In this document: in pieces, positions 7,252 through 14,716 of the stretch
Layout of the letters: each line of letters begins with the position of its first letter
Numbering within the stretch: the first letter of the stretch is position 1
The notes under the pieces: model-generated
Database searches by the model: none
Seen by the model: only the letters and a program-made list of their open reading frames with translations
Told to the model about the DNA's origin: nothing
From: CAZISM01 sp964541895
GTDB lineage: Bacteria > Zhuqueibacterota > Zhuqueibacteria > Residuimicrobiales > Residuimicrobiaceae
Reading direction: 5' to 3'
Assembly: GCA_964541895.1 (NCBI GenBank)
Contig: CAZISM010000036.1
Location: forward strand, 1 to 44,136
Length of the DNA: 44,136 bases
Translations under genes and position numbers: made by a program

Positions 7252-8547
7252 ATGACCGACTCGAGATCACGCCCCCGACTTGTCGCCATCGTCTCATGGA
7301 TTCTGTACGATTTTGCCGACACCGCCTATTCCATGAACATCGTTTCCCTTTATTTCAGCACCTGGATCATCATCAATCTGCATCAGAGCGATGCGCTGGT
7401 TTCTTTTGCCAATTCCTTTTCCATGATCCTGGTGGCTCTGACCATGCCGGTACTGGGGGACTGGTCTGATCAAAAAGGCCGAAAATTGTTGCCGCTGGCG
7501 CTGTTTTCCGGCGTCTGTATCGGCGGCACCGCCTTGATCGGTGTTCTCGGACAACAGATTACGAACCTCCCCCTGCTGATGGTTCTGGTCACGGCGATTT
7601 TTATCCTGACCAATTACGGCTATCAGGGTGCGCTGGTGTTTTACAACGCCCTGTTGCCGGCCGTGAGCACACCGAGAAATATGGGCCGTATTTCCGGATA
7701 CGGCGTCGGTATCGGCTATCTTGGCGCCATCTGCGGGCTCGTGGTGGCGCGCCTGTTTGTCGACGGTGATTTCTATGGCCTGCAGCTGCCCTGGATCACA
7801 GCGGGCGGCACCGTGGCGGTCTTTATCCCCACCGCGTTGTTTTACCTTGTCTTTGCGCTGCCGCTGTTCCTGAGCGTGCGTGAGCCGCAGCCGCCGCAGG
7901 TGGAAAGCGCACCCTGGCGCGTACGGCAATCGTATCGCAAGATATGGAGCAGCCTGGTCGATACACAAAAACATCCCGGGCTGGTGCGGTTTCTTATCTC
8001 GACGTTGCTCTATTCCGACAGCATCGAGACTGTTATTCTTTTTATGGGCATCTATGTACAATCGGTGGTGGGATTTTCGCTGGCGGAAACCAACAACTTT
8101 TTTATCATGGTGATCCCCTCTGCTATCATCGGCTCTGCCGTCTGCGGCATTCTCACCGATCATTATGGCCCGAAAAAGATGCTCAACTGGGTCATTGTAC
8201 TCTGGATTGTCACGCTCATCGGCATTATCAGCACCAATAATCGAACGGTGTTCTGGATTTTGGGTGCCTGGGTCGGCGCCCTTATGGGTTCCACCTGGAC
8301 CGCCTCCCGCCCTCTGCTCATAACCCTGGTGCCGGGGGAACAGATGGGCGAGTTTTTCGGCCTCTATGCTCTCTCCGGCAAAGTGGCGGCCGTTGTCGGC
8401 CCGCTGATCTGGAGTAGCGTGACCTATATCTTTCGCCATTATGGAGATCATTTCAAATATAAAGCGGCGATCGCTGCCCTGGCGGTGAATATGCTGATTG
8501 GCTGGATCGTGTTGTGGAAGGTGCCGGACAAGCACAGAAGCGATTAG
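7252..8547 (+). CDS. MFS transporter, UMF1 (Atg22-like) family
   Basis: A 431-residue integral inner-membrane protein with about 12 hydrophobic segments. The N-terminal SWILYDFADTAYSMNIVSLYF is the hallmark of the UMF1/Atg22 branch of the major facilitator superfamily, and GDWSDQKGRKLLPLAL matches the MFS loop 2-3 motif. Later features include GILTDHYGPKKML, GSTWTASRPLLITLVPGEQMGEF and FFGLYALSGKVAAVVGP, all typical of this family. Eukaryotic members export amino acids from vacuoles; bacterial substrates are unknown. It is probably the last gene of the MglA operon, although no terminator follows. The ATG has no clear ribosome-binding site. Confidence 0.88.
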   Translation: MTDSRSRPRLVAIVSWILYDFADTAYSMNIVSLYFSTWIIINLHQSDALVSFANSFSMILVALTMPVLGDWSDQKGRKLLPLALFSGVCIGGTALIGVLGQQITNLPLLMVLVTAIFILTNYGYQGALVFYNALLPAVSTPRNMGRISGYGVGIGYLGAICGLVVARLFVDGDFYGLQLPWITAGGTVAVFIPTALFYLVFALPLFLSVREPQPPQVESAPWRVRQSYRKIWSSLVDTQKHPGLVRFLISTLLYSDSIETVILFMGIYVQSVVGFSLAETNNFFIMVIPSAIIGSAVCGILTDHYGPKKMLNWVIVLWIVTLIGIISTNNRTVFWILGAWVGALMGSTWTASRPLLITLVPGEQMGEFFGLYALSGKVAAVVGPLIWSSVTYIFRHYGDHFKYKAAIAALAVNMLIGWIVLWKVPDKHRSD

Positions 8548-8794
8548 CCCTGCCGGCCGCACACGCCCCGCTGCACCCGCTCGACATATTTCCCGCTTTT
8601 GTTCAATCCGAGTACACTTTTGAAACATCGATTTGTAAAAATATGATTACTCTAATTTTATCTTTATGTATTGAATCAGAACACTGTTCTATGATGATAC
8701 AGTTTCAAGCCCTTCCTTTGTGAACCCACCAAAGCGAAGCCTTGAAAATCATAAAGTTAAAATCGTCACGGTCGTAAAAAGCAGGGAACGATTC

Positions 8795-8822
8795 TTGTAT
8801 ATTACTAAAAGCTTGGTATATT
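8795..8822 (+). promoter_or_regulatory. probable sigma-70 promoter for the NtrC-like regulator
   Basis: TTGTAT (8795-8800), a 16-base spacer and TATATT (8817-8822) give an expected start near 8829, with GGAGGAGGG at 8856-8864 and ATG at 8870. This lies in the 322-base AT-rich interval 8548-8869; apart from this candidate I see no gene, RNA or strong hairpin in that stretch. Confidence 0.45.
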
Positions 8823-8869
8823 TCGACATCGCACCATAATAGCAGCTTGGAGTGTGGAGGAGGGTCCAT

Positions 8870-10198
8870 ATGGTAGACTGGAACAGCATTCTGGTGATAT
8901 CGCCGGAGCAGCGTACGCTGGAGATGGTGACAGCCGAGTTGTCTTCAGACGGCTACAAGGTTGTACGTGCTGCCAGTGAAGCAGAAGTGCATTATTGTTT
9001 ACAGCGGACAGCCGCTTTTTCCGGGGTCATTGTTGATTTGTCTCTGGGGGAGAGATGGCTGACCCTGCTGGAGGATGTAGCCAACATTTTGCCCACCAAG
9101 CCGATCATTGCGCTCATCCCCCAGGCTAATCTGAATCTTGCCATTCAGGCGTTACAGCGCGGAGCCTGTGATTATCTGCTCAAGCCGGTGCTGGCGGATG
9201 AGGTGTTGGCGGTGCTGGTAGCCAATCTAGGCCGCTCCCTGCACGAGGCGGTGCAGGCGGCGCGACGCAATCACTGGATCAGAGAACGCCATTTGCGTCC
9301 GGTTGAAAGCCAAAACCAGTCCATGCGGGAAAATCTGCAGCTGATGGGCATTCTGGCGCGGACGGATGCCAACCTGCTCATCAGCGGTGAGGCGGGTACG
9401 GGCAAAACATTTTTCAGTCGTGTGATCCACTTTTGCAGTCCGCGCCGGTTTGAACCTTTGCTGGTGCTGGACTGCCGCGGCAAAACCAGCGGCGAATTGC
9501 TGCTCGAGCTGTTCGGCTCCGTGAGCGGGATTCTGGTTGGTCAAAAGGGGGGCACCCTGGTGCTGCGCCATTGTCCCGATATGGCGGCCTCTGTACAGAA
9601 TCGGCTGGTCACTTTTCTTGAAGATATGGAGAGCACGACCGCTGCCGCCAACTATCCGCGCATCATCGGCACGGTGCAAGCTTCGGCGGCGAACAAGGGC
9701 GACAGCCAACTGCCTTCTCCGTTTCTGAAAAAAATCGGCATTGGCCGTATCTATGTGCCGACGCTGCATCAGCGGGCAGACGACATCCCGTTATTAGCCG
9801 ATGCGTTCCTCACTCAAGCCGGACAAGAATTGGAACTGGAGCCCCGCTATCTGAGCTCTAGGGCGCTGTCAAGTCTGCGACGCATGGAATGGCAGGATAA
9901 TGCCAGAGGATTGCGGCGCCTGCTGCAGCGAGCGGCGGTTCTGACCGACAGCAGCGAGATTTCTGAAGAGCAGATTTTTGTCGCCGGCCGGCCGGCCAGC
10001 GCCAGACCGGCGATGCAACTGGACCTGACTTCGCTGCATATGGATGAGGTGGAGGAGGTCCTCATCGGCCAGGCCCTGCAACGGAACGCCGGCAATATGA
10101 GCCGAACGGCTGCCACTCTCGGTATCAGCCGGGGCACTCTCTATAACAAGATCCGCAAATACCACCTGGACACTCTTTACAACAAAGGCGCTGAATAA
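8870..10198 (+). CDS. degenerate NtrC-family regulator (pseudo-receiver, pseudo-AAA+, Fis HTH)
   Basis: A 442-residue protein with the three-domain plan of NtrC activators. Receiver (about 1-120): the acceptor Asp (D56 in VDLSLGE) and K105 (LLKPV) are kept, but the usual acidic pair is Ser-Pro (ILVISPEQ) and the switch Thr is Ile (IIALIPQ). AAA+ (about 150-375): Walker A GEAGTGKT (173-180) is intact. The L1 loop holding GAFTGA is missing, with ELFG (213-216) joining GGTL (227-230) through ten residues. The Walker B acidic pair is Arg233-His234 (LVLRHC). The arginine-finger segment is not recognisable. The C-terminal HTH (RNAGNMSRTAATLGISRGTLYNKI) looks functional. Start by ideal GGAGGAGGG spacing. 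It lies directly before the EPS cluster and probably regulates it, but not as a normal sigma-54 ATPase. Confidence 0.88.
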   Translation: MVDWNSILVISPEQRTLEMVTAELSSDGYKVVRAASEAEVHYCLQRTAAFSGVIVDLSLGERWLTLLEDVANILPTKPIIALIPQANLNLAIQALQRGACDYLLKPVLADEVLAVLVANLGRSLHEAVQAARRNHWIRERHLRPVESQNQSMRENLQLMGILARTDANLLISGEAGTGKTFFSRVIHFCSPRRFEPLLVLDCRGKTSGELLLELFGSVSGILVGQKGGTLVLRHCPDMAASVQNRLVTFLEDMESTTAAANYPRIIGTVQASAANKGDSQLPSPFLKKIGIGRIYVPTLHQRADDIPLLADAFLTQAGQELELEPRYLSSRALSSLRRMEWQDNARGLRRLLQRAAVLTDSSEISEEQIFVAGRPASARPAMQLDLTSLHMDEVEEVLIGQALQRNAGNMSRTAATLGISRGTLYNKIRKYHLDTLYNKGAE

Positions 10199-10220
10199 CC
10201 GGCTCAGGATGGCCGGTTTT
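10197..10220 (+). terminator. probable weak intrinsic terminator
   Basis: AACCGGC (10197-10203) pairs perfectly with GCCGGTT (10212-10218) around an 8-base loop, but only four T residues follow. It overlaps the regulator stop codon and would separate that gene from the EPS cluster. Confidence 0.5.
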
Positions 10221-10236
10221 GTAGCTGACCTGTTAC

Positions 10237-10250
10237 AAAGTGGTCACTTT
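10237..10250. promoter_or_regulatory. inverted repeat, candidate activator or operator site
   Basis: AAAGTG-GT-CACTTT is a perfect 6-2-6 dyad, 59 bases upstream of the sigma-54 -24 element. The position suits an upstream activating or operator sequence for a Fis-HTH protein. No protein assignment can be made from sequence alone. Confidence 0.4.
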
Positions 10251-10308
10251 CTATGGGTTTCGTTTTAACTGTATTTGTAAATAATTAACTTAAATGGCTT
10301 TATTTTTC

Positions 10309-10324
10309 TGGCATGGAGCTTGCA
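10309..10324 (+). promoter_or_regulatory. sigma-54 promoter of the EPS cluster
   Basis: TGGCATGGAGCTTGCA differs from the consensus TGGCACG-N4-TTGCW at one base only, with the required GG-N10-GC spacing. Transcription should start near 10335, about 60 bases before the TTG start at 10396. The surrounding 10221-10395 interval is AT-rich and otherwise holds only the dyad at 10237-10250. Confidence 0.75.
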
Positions 10325-10395
10325 ATGAATTCAATGCTCCATCCGTTCATCCGGTTCCGACCAGGTTCGGGATCGCCAAATGGGAGAGCACGATT

Positions 10396-10875
10396 TTGAA
10401 AGCGAAACGAATCGCTTTGCTGTTCTTTGTCATGCTGACAGTGCGGGTGTGCGGGCAGGAAACGGCGCGGACGACGGATTATATCATCGGCAAGGAAGAA
10501 AAGCTGGAGATGATCGTTCACATCTGGGGGGAGGTTCGATCGCCCGGTGAGTATCGCGTATCCTATGATACCGATATACTGGAACTGATCTCCAAGGCCG
10601 GCGGGCCGACCTCGTTTGCCAATATGAAAAAAGTTCGGCTGGCCAGAGTGATCGCAGCAGAAAAAGCACCGGCGAACGGCAGCCGCATCCTGGAATACAA
10701 TCTGACCAGATATTTGAATGAAAAGAACGACAGGGCGCCGGTGCCGGTGTTGCAGCCCGGCGATGTCGTGGTGTTGTCGCAGAACCGCTGGTTTCGCTGG
10801 CGGGAGCTGGTGCGGGTGGCGCAAGAGGTCGCCCTGATTGCCAGTGTGTACGTTTGGTATTTGCGGGCCAAGTGA
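10396..10875 (+). CDS. SLBB-domain polysaccharide export protein (short form)
   Basis: A 159-residue exported protein. The TTG at 10396 is chosen because it starts a signal peptide (KAKRIALLFFVMLTVRVCGQ) and follows GGGAG at 10382-10386; an upstream ATG at 10294 would put a long non-signal leader before it and precede the sigma-54 promoter. A single SLBB beta-grasp domain follows (about residues 37-125) with HIWGEVRSPGEYRV and ILELISKAGGPTSFANMKKV, then PVLQPGDVVVLSQNRW. The Poly_export domain of Wza proteins is absent. A C-terminal helix (VRVAQEVALIASVYVWYL) could sit in a membrane. No full Wza is present in the window, so this may be the export partner of the Wzc-like kinase. It is the first gene of the cluster. 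Confidence 0.8.
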   Translation: MKAKRIALLFFVMLTVRVCGQETARTTDYIIGKEEKLEMIVHIWGEVRSPGEYRVSYDTDILELISKAGGPTSFANMKKVRLARVIAAEKAPANGSRILEYNLTRYLNEKNDRAPVPVLQPGDVVVLSQNRWFRWRELVRVAQEVALIASVYVWYLRAK

Positions 10876-10882
10876 GGTGGCT

Positions 10883-13216
10883 ATGGCAGAACGAACGATC
10901 ATGGCCGTCCACACGGCGGAGGAATCGCCGGTTCACGCTTTTATGTCGTTATTGATTCGCAAGGGCTGGTATATCGTCGGCTGTTTGGCGGCGGTCCTCG
11001 GCCCCATCGCCCTCTACAACCGGATGGCCACGCCGGTGTATGAAGCGAGCACGACCATCATTTACGAAGCCACCAAATCGCCGGTAGGTTCGAATCCATT
11101 CTACGAGTACCGCAACAAGGAATCGCTGTTGAATCAGATCGAAGAGATCAAGAGCCGCTCGGTTGCGCTGGAAGTGGTCTCTTCTCTGCCGTCGCAGGTG
11201 TTGAAAGGCATTCCGCTGCCCGAGGAGCGGCCGGAAGGGTTCGACGTCACCGCCTACTATGCCGCCAAAATCCGCGACAACATCAAGGCGGCGCCGGTGG
11301 CGGAATCGGACGTCATCCAGATCAAGGTGCAGGCCCATGATGCGCTCAGTGCCGCGACCATTGCCAACACCGTTACGGCGGAGCTGTCGGAGCGAAACCT
11401 GCGCATCCGCCGGGAAGAGGTCAGCGGCGTGCGCACGTTCATCGAGGAGCAGCGGGAAAAATATCGCGATCGTCTGGAAGAAGCCGAATCGACATTGCGG
11501 CGGTTCAAGGAGAGCAACCGGGTGACGTCGCTGGACAAAGAGATTGCCGAGGTGTTGCATCGGGTGACGCAGATCGATGCGTTGTATCAGGAGACCAAAG
11601 CCAACCGGGAAAAAACGGAAGAGCGTCTGCGCCGGCTCAGCGAAAAAATCACCAGTCAGAAGCAGAATCTGGCGCCGTCCATTGCCGATGTCTCGACGCC
11701 GTTCGTCAACCAGCTCAAGAGCGATTTGATGAAACTGCAGTCGACCTATGTCAGTCAGCAGTTGCAGGGCGTGCCGGAGAACAATCCCAAGATGGCGGAG
11801 ATGCGCGAGGCGATGCAGAAACTGCGCGGCAACCTGGCCGAAGAGGCGCGTAAAATAGCCGAAGCGGAGCATGTGGTGGACCCGCTGTCGCAGATCTCGC
11901 GGCTTTATGAGGAAAAGGTTCAGCTGGAACTGGAGCTGGAAACGCTGCGCACCTATGAGCGTTCTCTCAACAACGCCGTCTCGCAATACGAACAGAACTT
12001 GAACGGGCTGCCCAGCAAGGAGTATGAGCTGGCCCGGTTGACGCGCGAACGCGACCTGGCCAACAGCATCTACATCATGCTGTCGCAACGCAACGAAGAG
12101 GCGCGCATCAGCGAAGCGGAAAAAATCGGCAATCTGCGCATCATCGACCGCGCCGAGCCGCCCAAATCACCCATTCGGCCGAAAAAGGAGTTGAACCTGC
12201 TGGTCGGGCTGTTGCTCGGCCTGACCATGGGATTGGGTCTGGCCTTTTTTCTCGAGTCGCTGGACACCACTCTGAAGACGCCGGAGCAGGTTGAAAAGGT
12301 CACCGGCCTGAATTTGCTCGGCGCCATTCCGCGCATTCGCCGAGACGATATGGTGGATCATGTTTCGCATCACGCGGCGACCGGCAGCCGCCTGATCACG
12401 CTGGTGCAGCCGACCTCTCCCATTTCCGAAGCGTATCGCACCTTGCGCACCAATTTGAAATTCGCCGAATCGGGAGAAAAGATAAAGCTGTTCATGCTGA
12501 CCAGCTCCGGCCCCCGCGAGGGCAAGTCCACCACCACGGTGAATCTGGCGGTGACCACGGCGCAGCTGGGTCTGCGCACGCTGGTGGTGGATGCTGATAT
12601 GCGAAAACCATCGGTGCATCGCTTCTTCAATCTGGCGCACGAACCGGGATTGTCCAATATTCTGGGTTACAATCGCTACGCGGTGCGCCACGCGGTCAAC
12701 TCGCGCAAGGGCGACGAGATGGATCTGGACGCGGCGGCCAATCTTTCGATGCCGCAGCGGATGGATCAGGCGTCGGTGCGGGCCAGCAAAACCGTGCGCG
12801 AAATCGCGGCGCTGGACCTGGCTGTGACCGAAGCGATCCGGCGCACCCCGATTGAAAACATGGATGTGCTCACCAGCGGTGAGATCATGAGCAATCCTTC
12901 GGAGCTGCTGGCCTCCGATACCATGCGCGATGTGCTCTCCCTTATCCGGGAGCGCTACGATTTCGTGATCGTCGATACGCCGCCCATCATCGCCGTGACC
13001 GATGCCGCGGTGCTGGCGGCCAACATGGATGCGGTGGCGCTTGTGATCGAATCCGGCCGCAACGAGAAAGAGATCGTGTTAAAAGCCAAGGGTCTGCTGG
13101 AACGCCTGGGCGTCCGCATCACCGGTGTCGTGCTCAACAATGTGCATGAAAAGAATCTGTACGGCGATTACGACTATTATTACACATACTATTCCTCACG
13201 ACGAGATCAAGTTTGA
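10883..13216 (+). CDS. Wzc-like chain-length determinant and tyrosine autokinase
   Basis: A 777-residue inner-membrane protein. TM1 is near residues 29-46, then a Wzz periplasmic domain with long coiled-coil (about 180-400) and TM2 near 434-455 after PKSPIRPKKEL. The cytoplasmic BY-kinase domain has Walker A SSGPREGKST (541-550, Lys548), Walker A-prime VVDADMRKPS (568-577) and Walker B VIVDTPP (695-701). A tail rich in Tyr (YGDYDYYYTYYSS) is the usual autophosphorylation cluster. Between NILGYN (about 597) and IENMDVL is an extra charged segment of roughly 55 residues not usual in this family. Such proteins control polymer length and export. Start ATG 10883 follows GAGGTGG at 10874-10880 and lies seven bases after the SLBB stop. 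Confidence 0.92.
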   Translation: MAERTIMAVHTAEESPVHAFMSLLIRKGWYIVGCLAAVLGPIALYNRMATPVYEASTTIIYEATKSPVGSNPFYEYRNKESLLNQIEEIKSRSVALEVVSSLPSQVLKGIPLPEERPEGFDVTAYYAAKIRDNIKAAPVAESDVIQIKVQAHDALSAATIANTVTAELSERNLRIRREEVSGVRTFIEEQREKYRDRLEEAESTLRRFKESNRVTSLDKEIAEVLHRVTQIDALYQETKANREKTEERLRRLSEKITSQKQNLAPSIADVSTPFVNQLKSDLMKLQSTYVSQQLQGVPENNPKMAEMREAMQKLRGNLAEEARKIAEAEHVVDPLSQISRLYEEKVQLELELETLRTYERSLNNAVSQYEQNLNGLPSKEYELARLTRERDLANSIYIMLSQRNEEARISEAEKIGNLRIIDRAEPPKSPIRPKKELNLLVGLLLGLTMGLGLAFFLESLDTTLKTPEQVEKVTGLNLLGAIPRIRRDDMVDHVSHHAATGSRLITLVQPTSPISEAYRTLRTNLKFAESGEKIKLFMLTSSGPREGKSTTTVNLAVTTAQLGLRTLVVDADMRKPSVHRFFNLAHEPGLSNILGYNRYAVRHAVNSRKGDEMDLDAAANLSMPQRMDQASVRASKTVREIAALDLAVTEAIRRTPIENMDVLTSGEIMSNPSELLASDTMRDVLSLIRERYDFVIVDTPPIIAVTDAAVLAANMDAVALVIESGRNEKEIVLKAKGLLERLGVRITGVVLNNVHEKNLYGDYDYYYTYYSSRRDQV

Positions 13217-13228
13217 TGTAGAGCCACC

Positions 13229-13246
13229 CGCCTGCCCTGGCAGGCG
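13229..13246 (+). other. intercistronic hairpin
   Basis: CGCCTGCC (13229-13236) and GGCAGGCG (13239-13246) form a perfect 8-bp GC stem around CT in the 57-base gap between the kinase and sugar transferase genes. There is no T-run, so termination is unlikely; transcript processing or stability control are possibilities. Confidence 0.4.
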
Positions 13247-13273
13247 CGTGCAGCTGCAGCAGGGCGGTGAAGG

Positions 13274-14716
13274 GTGATTCGCAGTTTACGAAAACGCATA
13301 CTGGCCAAAGGAACGCGCATCCTGGATATTCTGGTGATGATGGTGACGTTCTCGGCGGCCCTTTATCTCAATGCTCCGGAAGCCACGCCGCGCGATCTGG
13401 TCAGCTTTTTCGCCATCCGGATCAAATTGCTCAACGTGCTGGCGCTGGTGCTGCTGGTGTTGGCCTGGAACCAGCTCTTTAACTATTTCGGTCTCTACGA
13501 GCGGCGGCGGCTGGACAGCTGGTGGCGGGAGTGGTTCGATATCATCAAAGCGGTCTCGGTCAGCGTGCTGTTGCTGGTGAGCCTGGCTTTTTTTCTCTCC
13601 GACTATCCGGTCGATAAAACGGTGCTGTTCCACTTTTGGATCGGCTGTATTCTGCTGACGATTCTCGAGCGCTCCGCCGTGCGCCTGCTGCTGGTCTGGT
13701 TGCGCAACCGCGGCCGCAATTTGCGCTACATCGTTTTTATCGGTAGCGGCCCGCGCGCCGTGGAGTGGGCGAAAAAAATTCTCAGCCGGCCCGAGCTGGG
13801 GTACCGGCTGGTGGGATTCATCGACGACGATCACCGTGACTGCGCCATCGATCGAATACCCAAAGCGCGACTGTTGTGCCGGCTGAAGGAGTTCAAGGCG
13901 TTCGTGGAAAATCATGTGGTTGATGAGGTGTTCATCGCCCTGCCGGTAAAGTCCTATTATGAGCATATCCGCAACATTGCCGACCAGTGCCAGGAGCTGG
14001 GCATTTTGTGCCGCGTTCCCTCCAACTGGTTCGAGTTCAAGGTGGCGCGGACCGTGCCCTACGATCTGGATGGTGAACCCATTCTGACGATTTACAGCGG
14101 CTCAAAAAAGCAGCTGGATTATCTCTGGATCAAGCGGGCGATGGATGTGGCCCTTTCGCTGCTGGCTCTATTTATGCTGATGCCGTTGTTTGTGTTGATC
14201 ACGATACTGATCAAAGCGACCTCCCCCGGGCCGGTCTTTTTCCGCCAGGAGCGGGTGGGCTATAATCGCCGTCGCTTTCGCATCTTCAAGTTTCGCACCA
14301 TGGTCGACGAAGCGGAAACTCTGCAGGCCGAGTTGGAATCGCTGAACGAATCCGACGGCCCCACCTTCAAAATCCAGAACGATCCGCGGATCACGCCCAT
14401 CGGCCGCTGGCTGCGGCGCACCAGTCTGGACGAAATTCCGCAGCTGTTCAATGTGCTCACCGGCGAAATGAGCCTGGTGGGGCCGCGGCCCCTGCCGCTG
14501 CGCGATGTGGCCGGGATCGATGAAACCTGGCAGAAACGCCGCTTCAGCATGCGGCCCGGTCTGACCTGCCTGTGGCAGATCAACGGCCGCAACAAACTGC
14601 GATTTTATGAATGGATGCGACTGGATCTGCAGTACATTGATCAGTGGTCCATTCAACTGGATGTAAAGATACTTTTAAAAACGCTTCCTGTGTTTATCAA
14701 GGCGGATGGTCAATGA
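13274..14716 (+). CDS. polyprenyl glycosylphosphotransferase (initiating sugar transferase)
   Basis: A 480-residue membrane enzyme that transfers a sugar phosphate to undecaprenyl phosphate, the first step of repeat-unit assembly. The N-terminal half has four hydrophobic segments and a nucleotide-binding-like domain (YIVFIGSGPRAVEWAKKI...GYRLVGFIDDD). The C-terminal bacterial sugar-transferase domain (about residues 282-478) begins with a membrane helix (IKRAMDVALSLLALFMLMPL) and holds SPGPVFFRQERVG, FKFRTMV, LRRTSLDEIPQLFNVL and GEMSLVGPRPLP, all diagnostic. The GTG start is used because no earlier in-frame start is available; the upstream GGGCGG is a weak ribosome site. It overlaps the next gene by ATGA, which implies translational coupling. 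The sugar specificity is not visible. Confidence 0.92.
   Translation: MIRSLRKRILAKGTRILDILVMMVTFSAALYLNAPEATPRDLVSFFAIRIKLLNVLALVLLVLAWNQLFNYFGLYERRRLDSWWREWFDIIKAVSVSVLLLVSLAFFLSDYPVDKTVLFHFWIGCILLTILERSAVRLLLVWLRNRGRNLRYIVFIGSGPRAVEWAKKILSRPELGYRLVGFIDDDHRDCAIDRIPKARLLCRLKEFKAFVENHVVDEVFIALPVKSYYEHIRNIADQCQELGILCRVPSNWFEFKVARTVPYDLDGEPILTIYSGSKKQLDYLWIKRAMDVALSLLALFMLMPLFVLITILIKATSPGPVFFRQERVGYNRRRFRIFKFRTMVDEAETLQAELESLNESDGPTFKIQNDPRITPIGRWLRRTSLDEIPQLFNVLTGEMSLVGPRPLPLRDVAGIDETWQKRRFSMRPGLTCLWQINGRNKLRFYEWMRLDLQYIDQWSIQLDVKILLKTLPVFIKADGQ

Noticed and set aside
8514..8723. Short ORF downstream of the MFS gene
   Set aside because: Starts inside the MFS gene and its AT-rich tail shows no conserved feature.
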